From NCBI GenBank assembly GCA_944320855.1, contig CALUJF010000007.1, positions 1 through 64,000 on the forward strand: a DNA stretch of 64,000 nucleotides, given 5' to 3'. A program made the translations under genes and the position numbers. The stretch comes from an uncultured Phocaeicola sp. (GTDB lineage: Bacteria; Bacteroidota; Bacteroidia; Bacteroidales; Bacteroidaceae). Positions 44,462 through 52,873 of the stretch are shown piece by piece (positions within the stretch are counted from its first letter, which is position 1; every line of letters begins with the position of its first letter). Under the pieces are notes generated by a model. That model saw only the letters and a list, made by a program, of their open reading frames with translations. It was not told the DNA's origin and searched no databases.

Positions 44462-44649
44462 GTTGGTTTTTAGTTTTTTTAGTTACGAGTTGACGAGTTG
44501 ACAAGTTGACGAGGTTTTTTTTAGTTACGAGTTGACGAGTTGACAAGGTAACGAGGTCCGTCCGGATGGAGAACCTTGTCAACTTGTAACTGAAGCCTTG
44601 TAACTGAAAAGAAGCCTTGTAACTGAAAAGAAGCCTTGTAACTGAAAAG
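44285..44649 (-). repeat. Octamer repeat element before and within tamL
   Basis: The coding part (44285-44461) holds two complete composite units with four GTTGACAA octamers each (starting near 44287 and 44344) and one shortened unit that lacks its octamers (around 44401). The untranslated part (44462-44649) has two octamer arrays, a palindrome remnant GTCCGGATGGAGAACC and three copies of GAAGCCTTGTAACTGAAAA. It fills the gap between tamB and tamL and differs from the elements at 32.6 and 33.8 kb mainly in unit number. Confidence 0.85.
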
Positions 44650-47600
44650 TCACCTTCTTTCCTCCTTCCTCTTCCTCTGGAATATAAACAGCTCCCTTAT
44701 CCGGCTCACCTTCTTCTTCAGCACTATACCGGCACCCGTTTCCGTCACTTCGCCTTCCAGTACATTGGCATACTTCTTGTCGTGGAAGAGCTTCACGTAT
44801 CTCGTGCCGCTATTGTCGAGCCTGTATTCCAGCGATATATTGTCTATGAACGATTCGTCCCTCACCGCGGCATTTCCCGTAGAAATTTTACCCCCTATCA
44901 CCACACGCACGCGGTTGTTCCAGAAACGTTTCGCAAACTGGAAGTTATAGTCCGTCCTCTGGTCGCCCGTCTCCGTGGCGTTCGTCGTTTCCATTCCTAC
45001 GCTCAAATCTATTGTTTTCAGCGCATTGCCGGCAATGTTGTTTATCTGTCCCTGCAGGTATGAGTTCAGCGCGCTGTTCGCGTCAAGTTTCGCCGTCGAG
45101 CTGTCCGAGATATACATCCCCGTCACGAGCATGGTCACCGCCGCCTTGTTCTTCTGCGAGGCCGACATCGCCGCCAGTTCGTTCTGCATCGAGCCGTCCT
45201 CCGGAGCGTCTATGGTAAATGCGAATCCAAGGTTGCTCAGCCTGTTCGTTATGCTCACACCCACGTCGAAGCCCACCATCCTTGCCGCCTGGCCTTCCTG
45301 GGTGACGGAAGTCCTCATCCTCTCATACGCCCGGATGTCCAGTCGCGGGTCCATCACATTACCCGTCCACTCTATATAACTTCCTTCCCTTATCTTGAAT
45401 GTTTTCAGCGGGATGACCGGCATTTCGTATTTCATCTCTCCGCTCATCAGCGAGTACCGTCCGTTCAGCAGCATGTTTCCGTCCGGCGTGTACTGGAAAG
45501 CCAAGTCGCCCCCACCTTCCACGCGCATATAGTTCGAGCCGCTCTCGTTGATGTCCACCCTGCACTGCACCGCCTGGTCAATATGCAGATTCACCAGCAT
45601 GTCTATACCCCCCGGGCGCATCTCTTCCAGCGGTTTCCTCCGTGCCGTGGCCGTGTCCGCAAAGTTGACGAAGGTCACCGTCTCCGTCAGCCTGTCCTCC
45701 ACCGTCAGCGGCGATTCGCGCAGCACGTAAGTAAAGTCGCTGCTGCCGAGGATATTCGCATTACCGCGCACCGATATCGCGTCCGGCGTACCCTTAATCG
45801 TAGTATTCAGGTCGATATACATCTTTCCGTACACCATCGACGTACGGTTCTTCTTCGCGTTGAACACCTCGAAGTTGCGTGCCGTCATCTTCAGGTCCAT
45901 CCGCATGTTCGCCATATCCGCAAAATCCACTGTTCCGTCTATCACATACGGATTCTTTCCACGCGAGAAGATGCCGTATTTGTCGAACACCAGCTTGTTG
46001 TCCGTCACCGTTATCGGCTTATCCTCCAGCCTCAGGTTCACCGAAGCCATCGGAATAAACACGTTCACGCTGTCCGTGGCCAGCCGTCCGTTTATGACAG
46101 GACTGTCCGTCGGGCCTTCCACAGTTATTTCTCCTCCGGCATACCCCTTCAGCCGGGCCATATCCTCCGGGACGAAAGCCCCTGCCATCTCCAGAGGAAA
46201 ACGCATCAGCTGCATATGCGCGCTTATCCTGTCCTTCTCTTCGTCTGAAGCCGCCGCCCTGTACTGTCCGTTTATCTCAGCCAATGTGCTGCCGTTTCTT
46301 GTTATATATCCGTCCACATGATGTCCGCTGTCTCCCATCGGCAGATAGACTCCGCTCATCGTCCAGTCGCCAAGCGGCTTGCCGGAATAAGCCAATCTGC
46401 TGATGTCGGTTTCGATTGCAGTCATGAACATGTTCTCTTCTTGCTGCACATAATGGGCTTCGGCGCTGATAACACCTTCTACAGGCGGCATATAAGGGAT
46501 AATGCGTTTGAACTCACCTATGTCAAGACGGTTTACGCTCAGCGTCACATCCTGCAGCGACGTAGAGTCCGCCACAGAGTAAATCTGCAGCCCCGTTCCA
46601 TTATCGTCCTGCAGCTTCATGTCGGCATGTATCCTGCCTTTGTCGCTCAGGAATATATAATTATCCTTGTTCAGCCGGAATTTCCTGTATATTAGGATAG
46701 GCTCTTCAGGCAGCACGTGCAGACTTATACCTCCCTCGCGCAGCACAGCTTCCATTCCTATCAGCGCCCCCGTTTGGTTCCGGGCGTTGTCATAGCGTAC
46801 CATCATCCGTGCGCTGCCGTCGTAGATACCTCCGTCCAGTGATATGCCGAAGGCCTCCTGCCGGTCCGTATGGTTAGCCTTCACTCCCCCCGTAAGGACT
46901 ATGCCTGTCGAGTCCTGCACCGCGCGGAACGTAATGGTATCCAGACGCAGACTGTCAGTGTGCAGACCGTACAGATAAGCCGAACTGTTTATTCCGTTTG
47001 CTGAAGAAGTATTAAGTGAGGCATAAAGTTTACTGAAACCAATGCCCCCCATCTCAAGAGTATTCACAAACGGATTGTCATCGCCCGCCGTCAGCCTGAA
47101 CGACGTTTCCGGCAGCAAAGCACGCAGGGTGTCAAGGTTCAATGTCCTGCTTTCCCACTGCCGTGCAGCAAGAGTAGATATTTTTGTCAGTCTGTCAGCC
47201 ACCCTGTCTATGCCCCCTGTAGTCCTGAGGAGCATTGTCATATCCCCCGAGTTGATGAACGAGCGCAGGGAATCCTCCGTCATGCTCACCCCGAAGTTCA
47301 AATCTTTTGTCTTGAAGGTTTTTTTCTCCGTGCTGAGTCTGATATTATTTATGGACACCTTGGCCTGATGCCTGTTCCGCATATCCGTACTTGCATCGAT
47401 GTCTATAGTCTGTGCTGTTTTCAATGGTTCGCCCACAAGCCCCAGGGCGTGGAGATCCAGACGCCTGATGTCCGTACGCATCCGTGCCGTTATATTGTTA
47501 TTTGAAATATCAGCGTCAAGCATTGAGCATATCTCCATCATGTTGTCATCGATATTGAAAGCCACATTCGCTTTGCCATTGGCAAGTCCGGCTTTCATGT

Positions 47601-49215
47601 CAATTCCGGAGAAAGAATTTGACAATTCAAAATTTGAAACTCCTGCCTTTATATTCATCCGTGTGTCCGGCGAAAACACGTCAAACCCTCTCCCCTCTGC
47701 CGAAAGCGATGCCGTCACCCTAAACAGCGAATCGCTTGGCAGGAAGTTATGTATATTCAGTTCCTTCAGCTCCATTTCGGCAAAGAATGATTCTGAATTA
47801 GGTATAAATCCGGCATTCAGTTCTGCAAGACCGTCACCCTGGGTAAGTCCCAATGATGATATTATACTGTCGTTCCTAATGTCGGCACTACCTTTTATAG
47901 TCATGTCTGCAGGAATGACCGTTGTTCCGATGAGGGACTGTGCAAACTTCATGTCCGGGAAAATTCCATCCATATCAAGATGTGCCGCCATCTTTGTACT
48001 GTCAGTCACATCGTTCAGATATCCTTCTGCGGTCAGTCTGATATGTTCAGCTATCTCTGCGCTGACTCCTGTTATTCTCATTCTGTTCAAACTACCGTCC
48101 ACGCCTGCACGTATCTGTACAGGTTCTGCCGGAAAGTCTTTTCTGAAGTCTTCAGGCATACCGGTCAAAAAGCGGAACAAATCGTTCTTACCGATATCAG
48201 CCATTATTCTGGCCGAGATGCTGCCATCATTGTTTATTTGTGAGATGTTCCATTCTGCGCCGGCCTGTACTGAAAAATATGAATCGGTGGTTTTCAGTTC
48301 CAGTCCGGATATACCTATTCTCTCGTCATTGGCCATTATTTTTCCTACGGCAGATATTATTTCCAGTCCGGAGCGTTCTTTCATTCTGAACTCCTTTATT
48401 TCTGCCTTTATTTCATTTCCGCAATAATATATAGAGTCCAGACCAATATTCAGTCCGGCTATGGCGATGTATGACGGATCAAACCCTTCCGCCGGTTTTT
48501 CGTTTCCTGATACATAGCTGGCTGACGAGTTGTTTATTCTGAACTTGTGTATAGAATATGCCTCTTTCCGTAAATCAACAAGACCTTCCATAAGTGTGGC
48601 TGAACCTATATTTACTCCCATATTCATACTGTCAAGAGGCATACTGAGGTTTATTGCTACATTTTCCAGATTAGCCTTTTGTAGCATAAACTGCCAGTAT
48701 AACGGTTCGCCGGCAGTAGTGTCTGCTGCAGCCGTGTCCGCTATACATATGTCCATATGCGTATCTTTAAGAATGAATGAGTTTATAGTAGCGGTTTCAG
48801 GAGATAATGCAACCCCGTGTGATTCAAGATATAACTCTCCAAGTTCGCCTTTAAGAGCCAGTCCTTCTATCATGTTCATGGTGTTCAGACTAATTTTCTC
48901 CAGTCTGAAGGCATCTATTTCCACCTGTTTCCTGAACAATGGCTTCATCTGAACCTTTAAAGTTATTTTTCCCGCATTCAGCAGAGTGTCTTTTTCCTGT
49001 ACTGCCGAAACACGGTGTATGTTCAGGTTAAGGGGGAAGGACAGCGATATCCTGCCTACGCTTATATCCATGCCTGCTGCAGCGGAAGCCATAGAAGCGG
49101 CTTTCCTGACTATGAACTCCTGCACAGGGGGGATATAGATTAGGATTGATATTATTATGAATAGGGTGAGTGGGATGGATATTATTATCCCGCACCATTT
49201 TAAAATCTTTTTCAT
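44650..49215 (-). CDS. tamB: TamB-like translocation and assembly module protein
   Basis: The 1521-residue protein has one N-terminal transmembrane anchor (about residues 9-29, IIISIPLTLFIIISILIYIP) and then a very long periplasmic part made of repeating beta strands, the AsmA/TamB fold. The last 400 residues match the TamB C-terminal domain (DUF490), ending FAKRFWNNRVRVVIGGKIS and then a short basic tail. It bridges inner and outer membranes and works with TamL, encoded 188 bp downstream. G+C content is visibly higher in the 3' half than in the 5' half. The start is clear, with the hydrophobic anchor right after it. It is divergent from the nucleotidyltransferase gene. Confidence 0.93.
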   Translation of the reverse strand: MKKILKWCGIIISIPLTLFIIISILIYIPPVQEFIVRKAASMASAAAGMDISVGRISLSFPLNLNIHRVSAVQEKDTLLNAGKITLKVQMKPLFRKQVEIDAFRLEKISLNTMNMIEGLALKGELGELYLESHGVALSPETATINSFILKDTHMDICIADTAAADTTAGEPLYWQFMLQKANLENVAINLSMPLDSMNMGVNIGSATLMEGLVDLRKEAYSIHKFRINNSSASYVSGNEKPAEGFDPSYIAIAGLNIGLDSIYYCGNEIKAEIKEFRMKERSGLEIISAVGKIMANDERIGISGLELKTTDSYFSVQAGAEWNISQINNDGSISARIMADIGKNDLFRFLTGMPEDFRKDFPAEPVQIRAGVDGSLNRMRITGVSAEIAEHIRLTAEGYLNDVTDSTKMAAHLDMDGIFPDMKFAQSLIGTTVIPADMTIKGSADIRNDSIISSLGLTQGDGLAELNAGFIPNSESFFAEMELKELNIHNFLPSDSLFRVTASLSAEGRGFDVFSPDTRMNIKAGVSNFELSNSFSGIDMKAGLANGKANVAFNIDDNMMEICSMLDADISNNNITARMRTDIRRLDLHALGLVGEPLKTAQTIDIDASTDMRNRHQAKVSINNIRLSTEKKTFKTKDLNFGVSMTEDSLRSFINSGDMTMLLRTTGGIDRVADRLTKISTLAARQWESRTLNLDTLRALLPETSFRLTAGDDNPFVNTLEMGGIGFSKLYASLNTSSANGINSSAYLYGLHTDSLRLDTITFRAVQDSTGIVLTGGVKANHTDRQEAFGISLDGGIYDGSARMMVRYDNARNQTGALIGMEAVLREGGISLHVLPEEPILIYRKFRLNKDNYIFLSDKGRIHADMKLQDDNGTGLQIYSVADSTSLQDVTLSVNRLDIGEFKRIIPYMPPVEGVISAEAHYVQQEENMFMTAIETDISRLAYSGKPLGDWTMSGVYLPMGDSGHHVDGYITRNGSTLAEINGQYRAAASDEEKDRISAHMQLMRFPLEMAGAFVPEDMARLKGYAGGEITVEGPTDSPVINGRLATDSVNVFIPMASVNLRLEDKPITVTDNKLVFDKYGIFSRGKNPYVIDGTVDFADMANMRMDLKMTARNFEVFNAKKNRTSMVYGKMYIDLNTTIKGTPDAISVRGNANILGSSDFTYVLRESPLTVEDRLTETVTFVNFADTATARRKPLEEMRPGGIDMLVNLHIDQAVQCRVDINESGSNYMRVEGGGDLAFQYTPDGNMLLNGRYSLMSGEMKYEMPVIPLKTFKIREGSYIEWTGNVMDPRLDIRAYERMRTSVTQEGQAARMVGFDVGVSITNRLSNLGFAFTIDAPEDGSMQNELAAMSASQKNKAAVTMLVTGMYISDSSTAKLDANSALNSYLQGQINNIAGNALKTIDLSVGMETTNATETGDQRTDYNFQFAKRFWNNRVRVVIGGKISTGNAAVRDESFIDNISLEYRLDNSGTRYVKLFHDKKYANVLEGEVTETGAGIVLKKKVSRIRELFIFQRKRKEERR

Positions 49216-49306
49216 GTCTGTGTCTCTTTATGTTTGCGAATATACAAAAAAATAACTATGATTGAATATAATTTGTTCAGGAAGTATATGATTAATAATA
49301 AATGTT

Positions 49307-49314
49307 TATCTTTG
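49307..49314 (+). promoter_or_regulatory. -7 box (TATCTTTG) of the nucleotidyltransferase gene
   Basis: TATCTTTG followed by C matches the Bacteroidota -7 box and lies 28 bp upstream of the ATG. The closest TTTG (49272-49275) is too far away for a standard -33 element. Confidence 0.55.
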
Positions 49315-49342
49315 CATAGTTACTAACTTTTAAATAAAACTT

Positions 49343-50248
49343 ATGAAACCAACATTATTTGTATTGGCAGCCGGTATGGGAAGTCGTTACGGCGGCCTTA
49401 AACAGCTTGACGGAGTAGGCCCAAGCGGTGAAACAATCATGGATTATTCTATTTATGACGCAATTCGCGGTGGATTCGGTAAAATCGTTTTTGTTATCCG
49501 TAAAGATTTTGAAGATGATTTTCGTAAAATTGTCCTAAGTAAATACGAGAACCACATTCCGGTAGAAGTGGTATTCCAGGCATTGGACAACCTCCCGGCA
49601 GGATATACTTGTCCGGAAGGTCGTGTAAAACCTTGGGGTACAAACCACGCGGTTCTTATGGGTAAGGATGTTATCAAAGAACCATTTGCAGTAATCAATG
49701 CTGACGATTTCTATGGAAGAGACAGTTTTGCTGTTCTTGGCAAGTATCTTTCAGAACTTCCTGAAGGTTCAAAGAACGACTATTGCATGGTAGGTTTCCG
49801 TATCGGCAACACTTTGTCTGAAAGTGGTTCTGTTGCACGTGGCGTCTGTTCAGCCAATGATGAAGGAAATCTTACTACTGTGGTTGAGCGTACTGAGATA
49901 AAGAGAATAGACGGTGTAGTAAGTTACAAGAATGAGGAAGGCGGATGGACAAGTCTGGAAGACAACACGCCTGTTTCTATGAACATGTGGGGATTCACTC
50001 CTGATTATTTCAAATATTCAGAAGAGTATTTTACTGAATTCCTTGATGCGAACAAGGAAAACCTTAAGGCTGAATACTTTATTCCATTGATGGTAAACAA
50101 ACTTATCAATGAAAAGACTGCTAATGTTAAAGTCCTTGATACAACTTCTAAGTGGTTCGGAGTGACTTATGCTGCAGACCGCCCAAGTGTAGTTGAAAAG
50201 CTTCAGGCATTGGTTGATGCTGGTGAATATCCTTCTAAATTGTTCTGA
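49343..50248 (+). CDS. Sugar-1-phosphate nucleotidyltransferase family protein
   Basis: The 301-residue protein has the nucleotide-binding signature LAAGMGSRYGGLKQLDGVGP near residue 8, the metal-binding motif VINADDFYGRD and WGTNHAVLMG. It belongs to the family of GalU/RmlA-like enzymes that make NDP-sugars from sugar 1-phosphate and NTP in the cytoplasm. The SRYGG sequence sets it apart from classical RmlA and GalU. The exact sugar is not shown. It has its own promoter and ends at a bidirectional terminator, so it is likely monocistronic. Codon use is that of a well-expressed gene. Confidence 0.87.
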   Translation: MKPTLFVLAAGMGSRYGGLKQLDGVGPSGETIMDYSIYDAIRGGFGKIVFVIRKDFEDDFRKIVLSKYENHIPVEVVFQALDNLPAGYTCPEGRVKPWGTNHAVLMGKDVIKEPFAVINADDFYGRDSFAVLGKYLSELPEGSKNDYCMVGFRIGNTLSESGSVARGVCSANDEGNLTTVVERTEIKRIDGVVSYKNEEGGWTSLEDNTPVSMNMWGFTPDYFKYSEEYFTEFLDANKENLKAEYFIPLMVNKLINEKTANVKVLDTTSKWFGVTYAADRPSVVEKLQALVDAGEYPSKLF

Positions 50249-50270
50249 TAAACAGTTTTACAGTATAAAT

Positions 50271-50308
50271 AAAAAGCGGATTACCCCGAAAGAGGTAATC
50301 CGTTTTTT
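50271..50308. terminator. Bidirectional intrinsic terminator
   Basis: A 9-bp stem CGGATTACC/GGTAATCCG (50277-50285 with 50294-50302) is flanked by an A run on the left and six T on the right. It therefore serves both the plus-strand nucleotidyltransferase and the minus-strand hydrolase, whose stop codon is directly adjacent. Confidence 0.9.
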
Positions 50309-50310
50309 AT

Positions 50311-51393
50311 TTATTTCACTTTGATATAAAACACCGGCTGTTGTTTCTGTGTATCCATCGGTACGGCGCGGTATTTCACTTTGCTGAAATCTATATCTTT
50401 CAGGTCTATGCTTCTTATGGCGCTGTTGTACATCGTGCGGAAGTAAATCTTCAGATTGTTCATGTCTGTAGCAGAAGTCCATTGGGTGGCACTTGGAATA
50501 TTCACAGGAACCTGTCCTCGTGCAAACTCAATACCTACAGGAATATCGAAATTGTTCAGAATCTGAAAACCTTGCAGTACGGTTTCTTCAGATGTTTCTT
50601 GTACTGGTGCTGTAGCCTGATAGAATGCAGCTCTAACAAATCGTGACGGAGGAGTTACATCACCCGGAATACCAAGAAATCCGCTACCGGCTCCGAACTG
50701 TGAAAGTTCAGTCTCACCAAGTTTCTGAGAAGGAGCAGAACCGGGGAAGAGGTTTACATAATTGTTCAGATTTGTCATCTGCCAGTTGAAATCAGGTGAG
50801 TTAGTCAATACTCCAAGTTCGTTTTCATAGAAGACAGGCTTGCCGTCTATGATTTCCAGAACAATTTGTCTTCCTGTAGTATCCGCAAACCTCCAATGCA
50901 CTGTTGAGGCTCTCGGGTCTATTGCAATAACGTGAATCTTGCTTATTGCATCTTTCACATCTTTCACAGTGGCACATTCTCCGAGAATCCAAGAAACCAA
51001 CTGCAGGTCGGCAATGCTCCCTTCCTTGTTTGCCGCATTATAATCTTCATACTTGCCATATTTCGGGAAGTAGAACAGTCCGGCAGACAGCCCTTTCTCG
51101 TTAAGCCCTTCGGCTATAAACTCCTTTTGCTCCACAGCCAATCCCACATAACCGTATTTCGCGGTGAATTTCATTCCTTCAACACCTCCCGGAACATATG
51201 ATTGTGCAGTGTATCCCCTTGGAACTATCACATATTGGCTGTTTAGGTCGCTTCCTCCCCATTCGATGGTTCTCGCAAGGATTTTAGTACTGTCTTTTGC
51301 TGTCAGGGTTATGCCTGTGCAGGCATTTGCATTGTTCGTGCCTGCTGCAATCATTGCAGTTGCAAGGCACATAGTAAGAATTTGTTTTTTCAT
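50311..51393 (-). CDS. Choloylglycine hydrolase family protein (likely bile salt hydrolase)
   Basis: The 360-residue protein has a signal peptide (residues 1-24) that ends NANA, directly followed by Cys25. In this Ntn-hydrolase family the N-terminal Cys released by processing is the nucleophile, so signal cleavage may activate the enzyme. Family motifs are CTGITL, ARTIEW, VLTNSPDFNWQM and SRFVRA. The overall pattern is close to the Bacteroides bile salt hydrolase BT2086, which deconjugates taurine- or glycine-linked bile acids; penicillin V acylase is the alternative. It has a good promoter with a long stem-loop at the predicted transcript start, and it shares a terminator with the convergent gene. 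Confidence 0.85.
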   Translation of the reverse strand: MKKQILTMCLATAMIAAGTNNANACTGITLTAKDSTKILARTIEWGGSDLNSQYVIVPRGYTAQSYVPGGVEGMKFTAKYGYVGLAVEQKEFIAEGLNEKGLSAGLFYFPKYGKYEDYNAANKEGSIADLQLVSWILGECATVKDVKDAISKIHVIAIDPRASTVHWRFADTTGRQIVLEIIDGKPVFYENELGVLTNSPDFNWQMTNLNNYVNLFPGSAPSQKLGETELSQFGAGSGFLGIPGDVTPPSRFVRAAFYQATAPVQETSEETVLQGFQILNNFDIPVGIEFARGQVPVNIPSATQWTSATDMNNLKIYFRTMYNSAIRSIDLKDIDFSKVKYRAVPMDTQKQQPVFYIKVK

Positions 51394-51424
51394 AAACTAA
51401 GAATGTCTTTATCTTTAATCCTAA

Positions 51425-51453
51425 AAACAACAGAAGTGATACTTTTGTTGTTT
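51425..51453 (-). promoter_or_regulatory. Stem-loop at the predicted 5' end of the bile salt hydrolase mRNA
   Basis: A 13-bp inverted repeat (51425-51437 with 51441-51453, one mismatch) with a 3-nt loop begins about 8 bp downstream of the -7 box. On the minus-strand transcript it would form at the very 5' end, 32 nt or more before the ATG. It could stabilise the mRNA or be an operator. Confidence 0.55.
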
Positions 51454-51460
51454 ATATCCT

Positions 51461-51491
51461 CAAAATTAAAGACTTTGTTGATAAAAATCAA
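51461..51491 (-). promoter_or_regulatory. Promoter of the bile salt hydrolase gene
   Basis: On the minus strand TTG (51491-51489) is followed after 20 bp by TAATTTTG (51468-51461), a good match to the Bacteroidota consensus. Confidence 0.65.
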
Positions 51492-51514
51492 GCATTCACC
51501 ATGAAAAAAACATC

Positions 51515-52798
51515 TTAGTCCAGCATCTTTCCTTTTTTCTTTTTCCAGAATATGATATGTTTAGGACTTCCGATAACCTGTGATGTGTATATACCCGTAT
51601 GCCCTGAAAACATGTATGCAGTTACACAGGCAATTCCTATATATACAGCTGCATCTGCTCCAAACAGCTCTATTCCCATAAGTGTACAGGCAATAGGAGT
51701 GTTGGTTGCCCCGGCAAAAACGGCCACGAAACCTATTCCGGCAAGGAATGATACGTGCAGTGGCAGTATTGCAGACAATGCGCTTCCCAATGTCGCACCA
51801 ACGAAGAATAGGGGAGTGACCTCACCGCCTTTGAATCCTACTCCGATAGTAAATGTAGTAAGGAGGATTTTCAGCAGAAAGTCATACCACATCTGTACCT
51901 CGCTGAATGACGCTACTATGGTAGGAACACCAAGACCGATATATTTGGTTGTTCCTAACAGATAAACACTCAGTGCGATGAAAATACCTCCTATGAAAGG
52001 ACGCAAAGGAGGGTATGATATATACTTTTTTGCCAGACCTCCCCAAATCTCAATGAACCGTGAGAAAGTCATTGCAGCAATTCCGAAAAGAATACTTGCC
52101 GCAAGAACCAACAGCAATGTCTGTATGTTTATGTCCGGAGTCTGACTGATGCAGTAATGAGTGTGGGCTATTCCACATGCGTGGCAGGTCAGGTTGGCAA
52201 AGAAAGCCGAAAGAAAAACAGGAAGTATGGCATCGTATCTCAGTCTTCCCACTATGATGACCTCAAGAGCGAAAACAGCACCTGCAAGCGGAGTTCCGAA
52301 GATAGATGCAAATCCCGCACCTATACCTATCTGAATCATAATTTTCCTGTCGTAAGGGTGCATTTTGAACAGACGGGACATAAAATCGGCTATCGCTCCT
52401 CCCATTTGCACACCTGTACCTTCACGTCCGGCAGAACCTCCGAACAGATGTGTCAGCACCGTACCTATATAAACCAACGGAGCCATCTTGAACGGGATGA
52501 TGTTTCTTGAAGAACGTATTTCCTCTATCAGAAAATTATTACCCTTGGCCGCTGTACCTGCCAGATAGTGATACATCAGTCCTATAGCCAAACCGCCCAA
52601 CGGAAGCAGTGCTATAATCCACTGGTTATTCTCACGATAGTCTGTAGCCCAGTTTAGTGATGCCAACAGTAATGCCGATGCCGAGCCAATCAGTGCGCCG
52701 GCCACTGCCCCTATAACAGTCCATTTAAGCAGATACCATAATATAGGCAGCTGTTCCGTTTTATTTCCAATCCAGGTAATGTTTTTGTCAAGTCTCAT
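51515..52798 (-). CDS. ClC-family voltage-gated chloride channel or antiporter
   Basis: From the ATG at 52798 (MRLDKNITWIGN) the protein has 427 residues and the eighteen-helix ClC pattern. The selectivity and gating segments are GGSAGREGTGVQMGG, with the external gate Glu in GREGT, and GIGAGFASIFGTPLAGAVFA plus GFVAVFAGATNTPIACTLMG. An ATG at 52828 is in frame but lies inside a TAACTTTG promoter box, so it cannot be the start. Chloride/proton exchange or fluoride export are both possible in this family; the sequence looks like a chloride type. It is not close to other genes in function. Confidence 0.9.
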   Translation of the reverse strand: MRLDKNITWIGNKTEQLPILWYLLKWTVIGAVAGALIGSASALLLASLNWATDYRENNQWIIALLPLGGLAIGLMYHYLAGTAAKGNNFLIEEIRSSRNIIPFKMAPLVYIGTVLTHLFGGSAGREGTGVQMGGAIADFMSRLFKMHPYDRKIMIQIGIGAGFASIFGTPLAGAVFALEVIIVGRLRYDAILPVFLSAFFANLTCHACGIAHTHYCISQTPDINIQTLLLVLAASILFGIAAMTFSRFIEIWGGLAKKYISYPPLRPFIGGIFIALSVYLLGTTKYIGLGVPTIVASFSEVQMWYDFLLKILLTTFTIGVGFKGGEVTPLFFVGATLGSALSAILPLHVSFLAGIGFVAVFAGATNTPIACTLMGIELFGADAAVYIGIACVTAYMFSGHTGIYTSQVIGSPKHIIFWKKKKGKMLD

Positions 52799-52825
52799 CT
52801 TTTTTGCGAAAATCAAATTGTGGTG

Positions 52826-52833
52826 CAAAGTTA
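52826..52833 (-). promoter_or_regulatory. -7 box (TAACTTTG) of the ClC gene
   Basis: On the minus strand TAACTTTG ends 27 bp before the ATG at 52798. It overlaps the in-frame ATG at 52828 and therefore decides the start. Confidence 0.6.
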
Positions 52834-52873
52834 ATTCAAATGACTTATTTATCCACCATTCGCAATAAGATGA

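Noticed and set aside
40671..44640. TTGACA within the octamers as a sigma-70 -35 box
   Set aside because: Bacteroidota use TTTG/TAnnTTTG promoters; the match is a by-product of the repeat and occurs dozens of times with no suitable -10 or -7 box.
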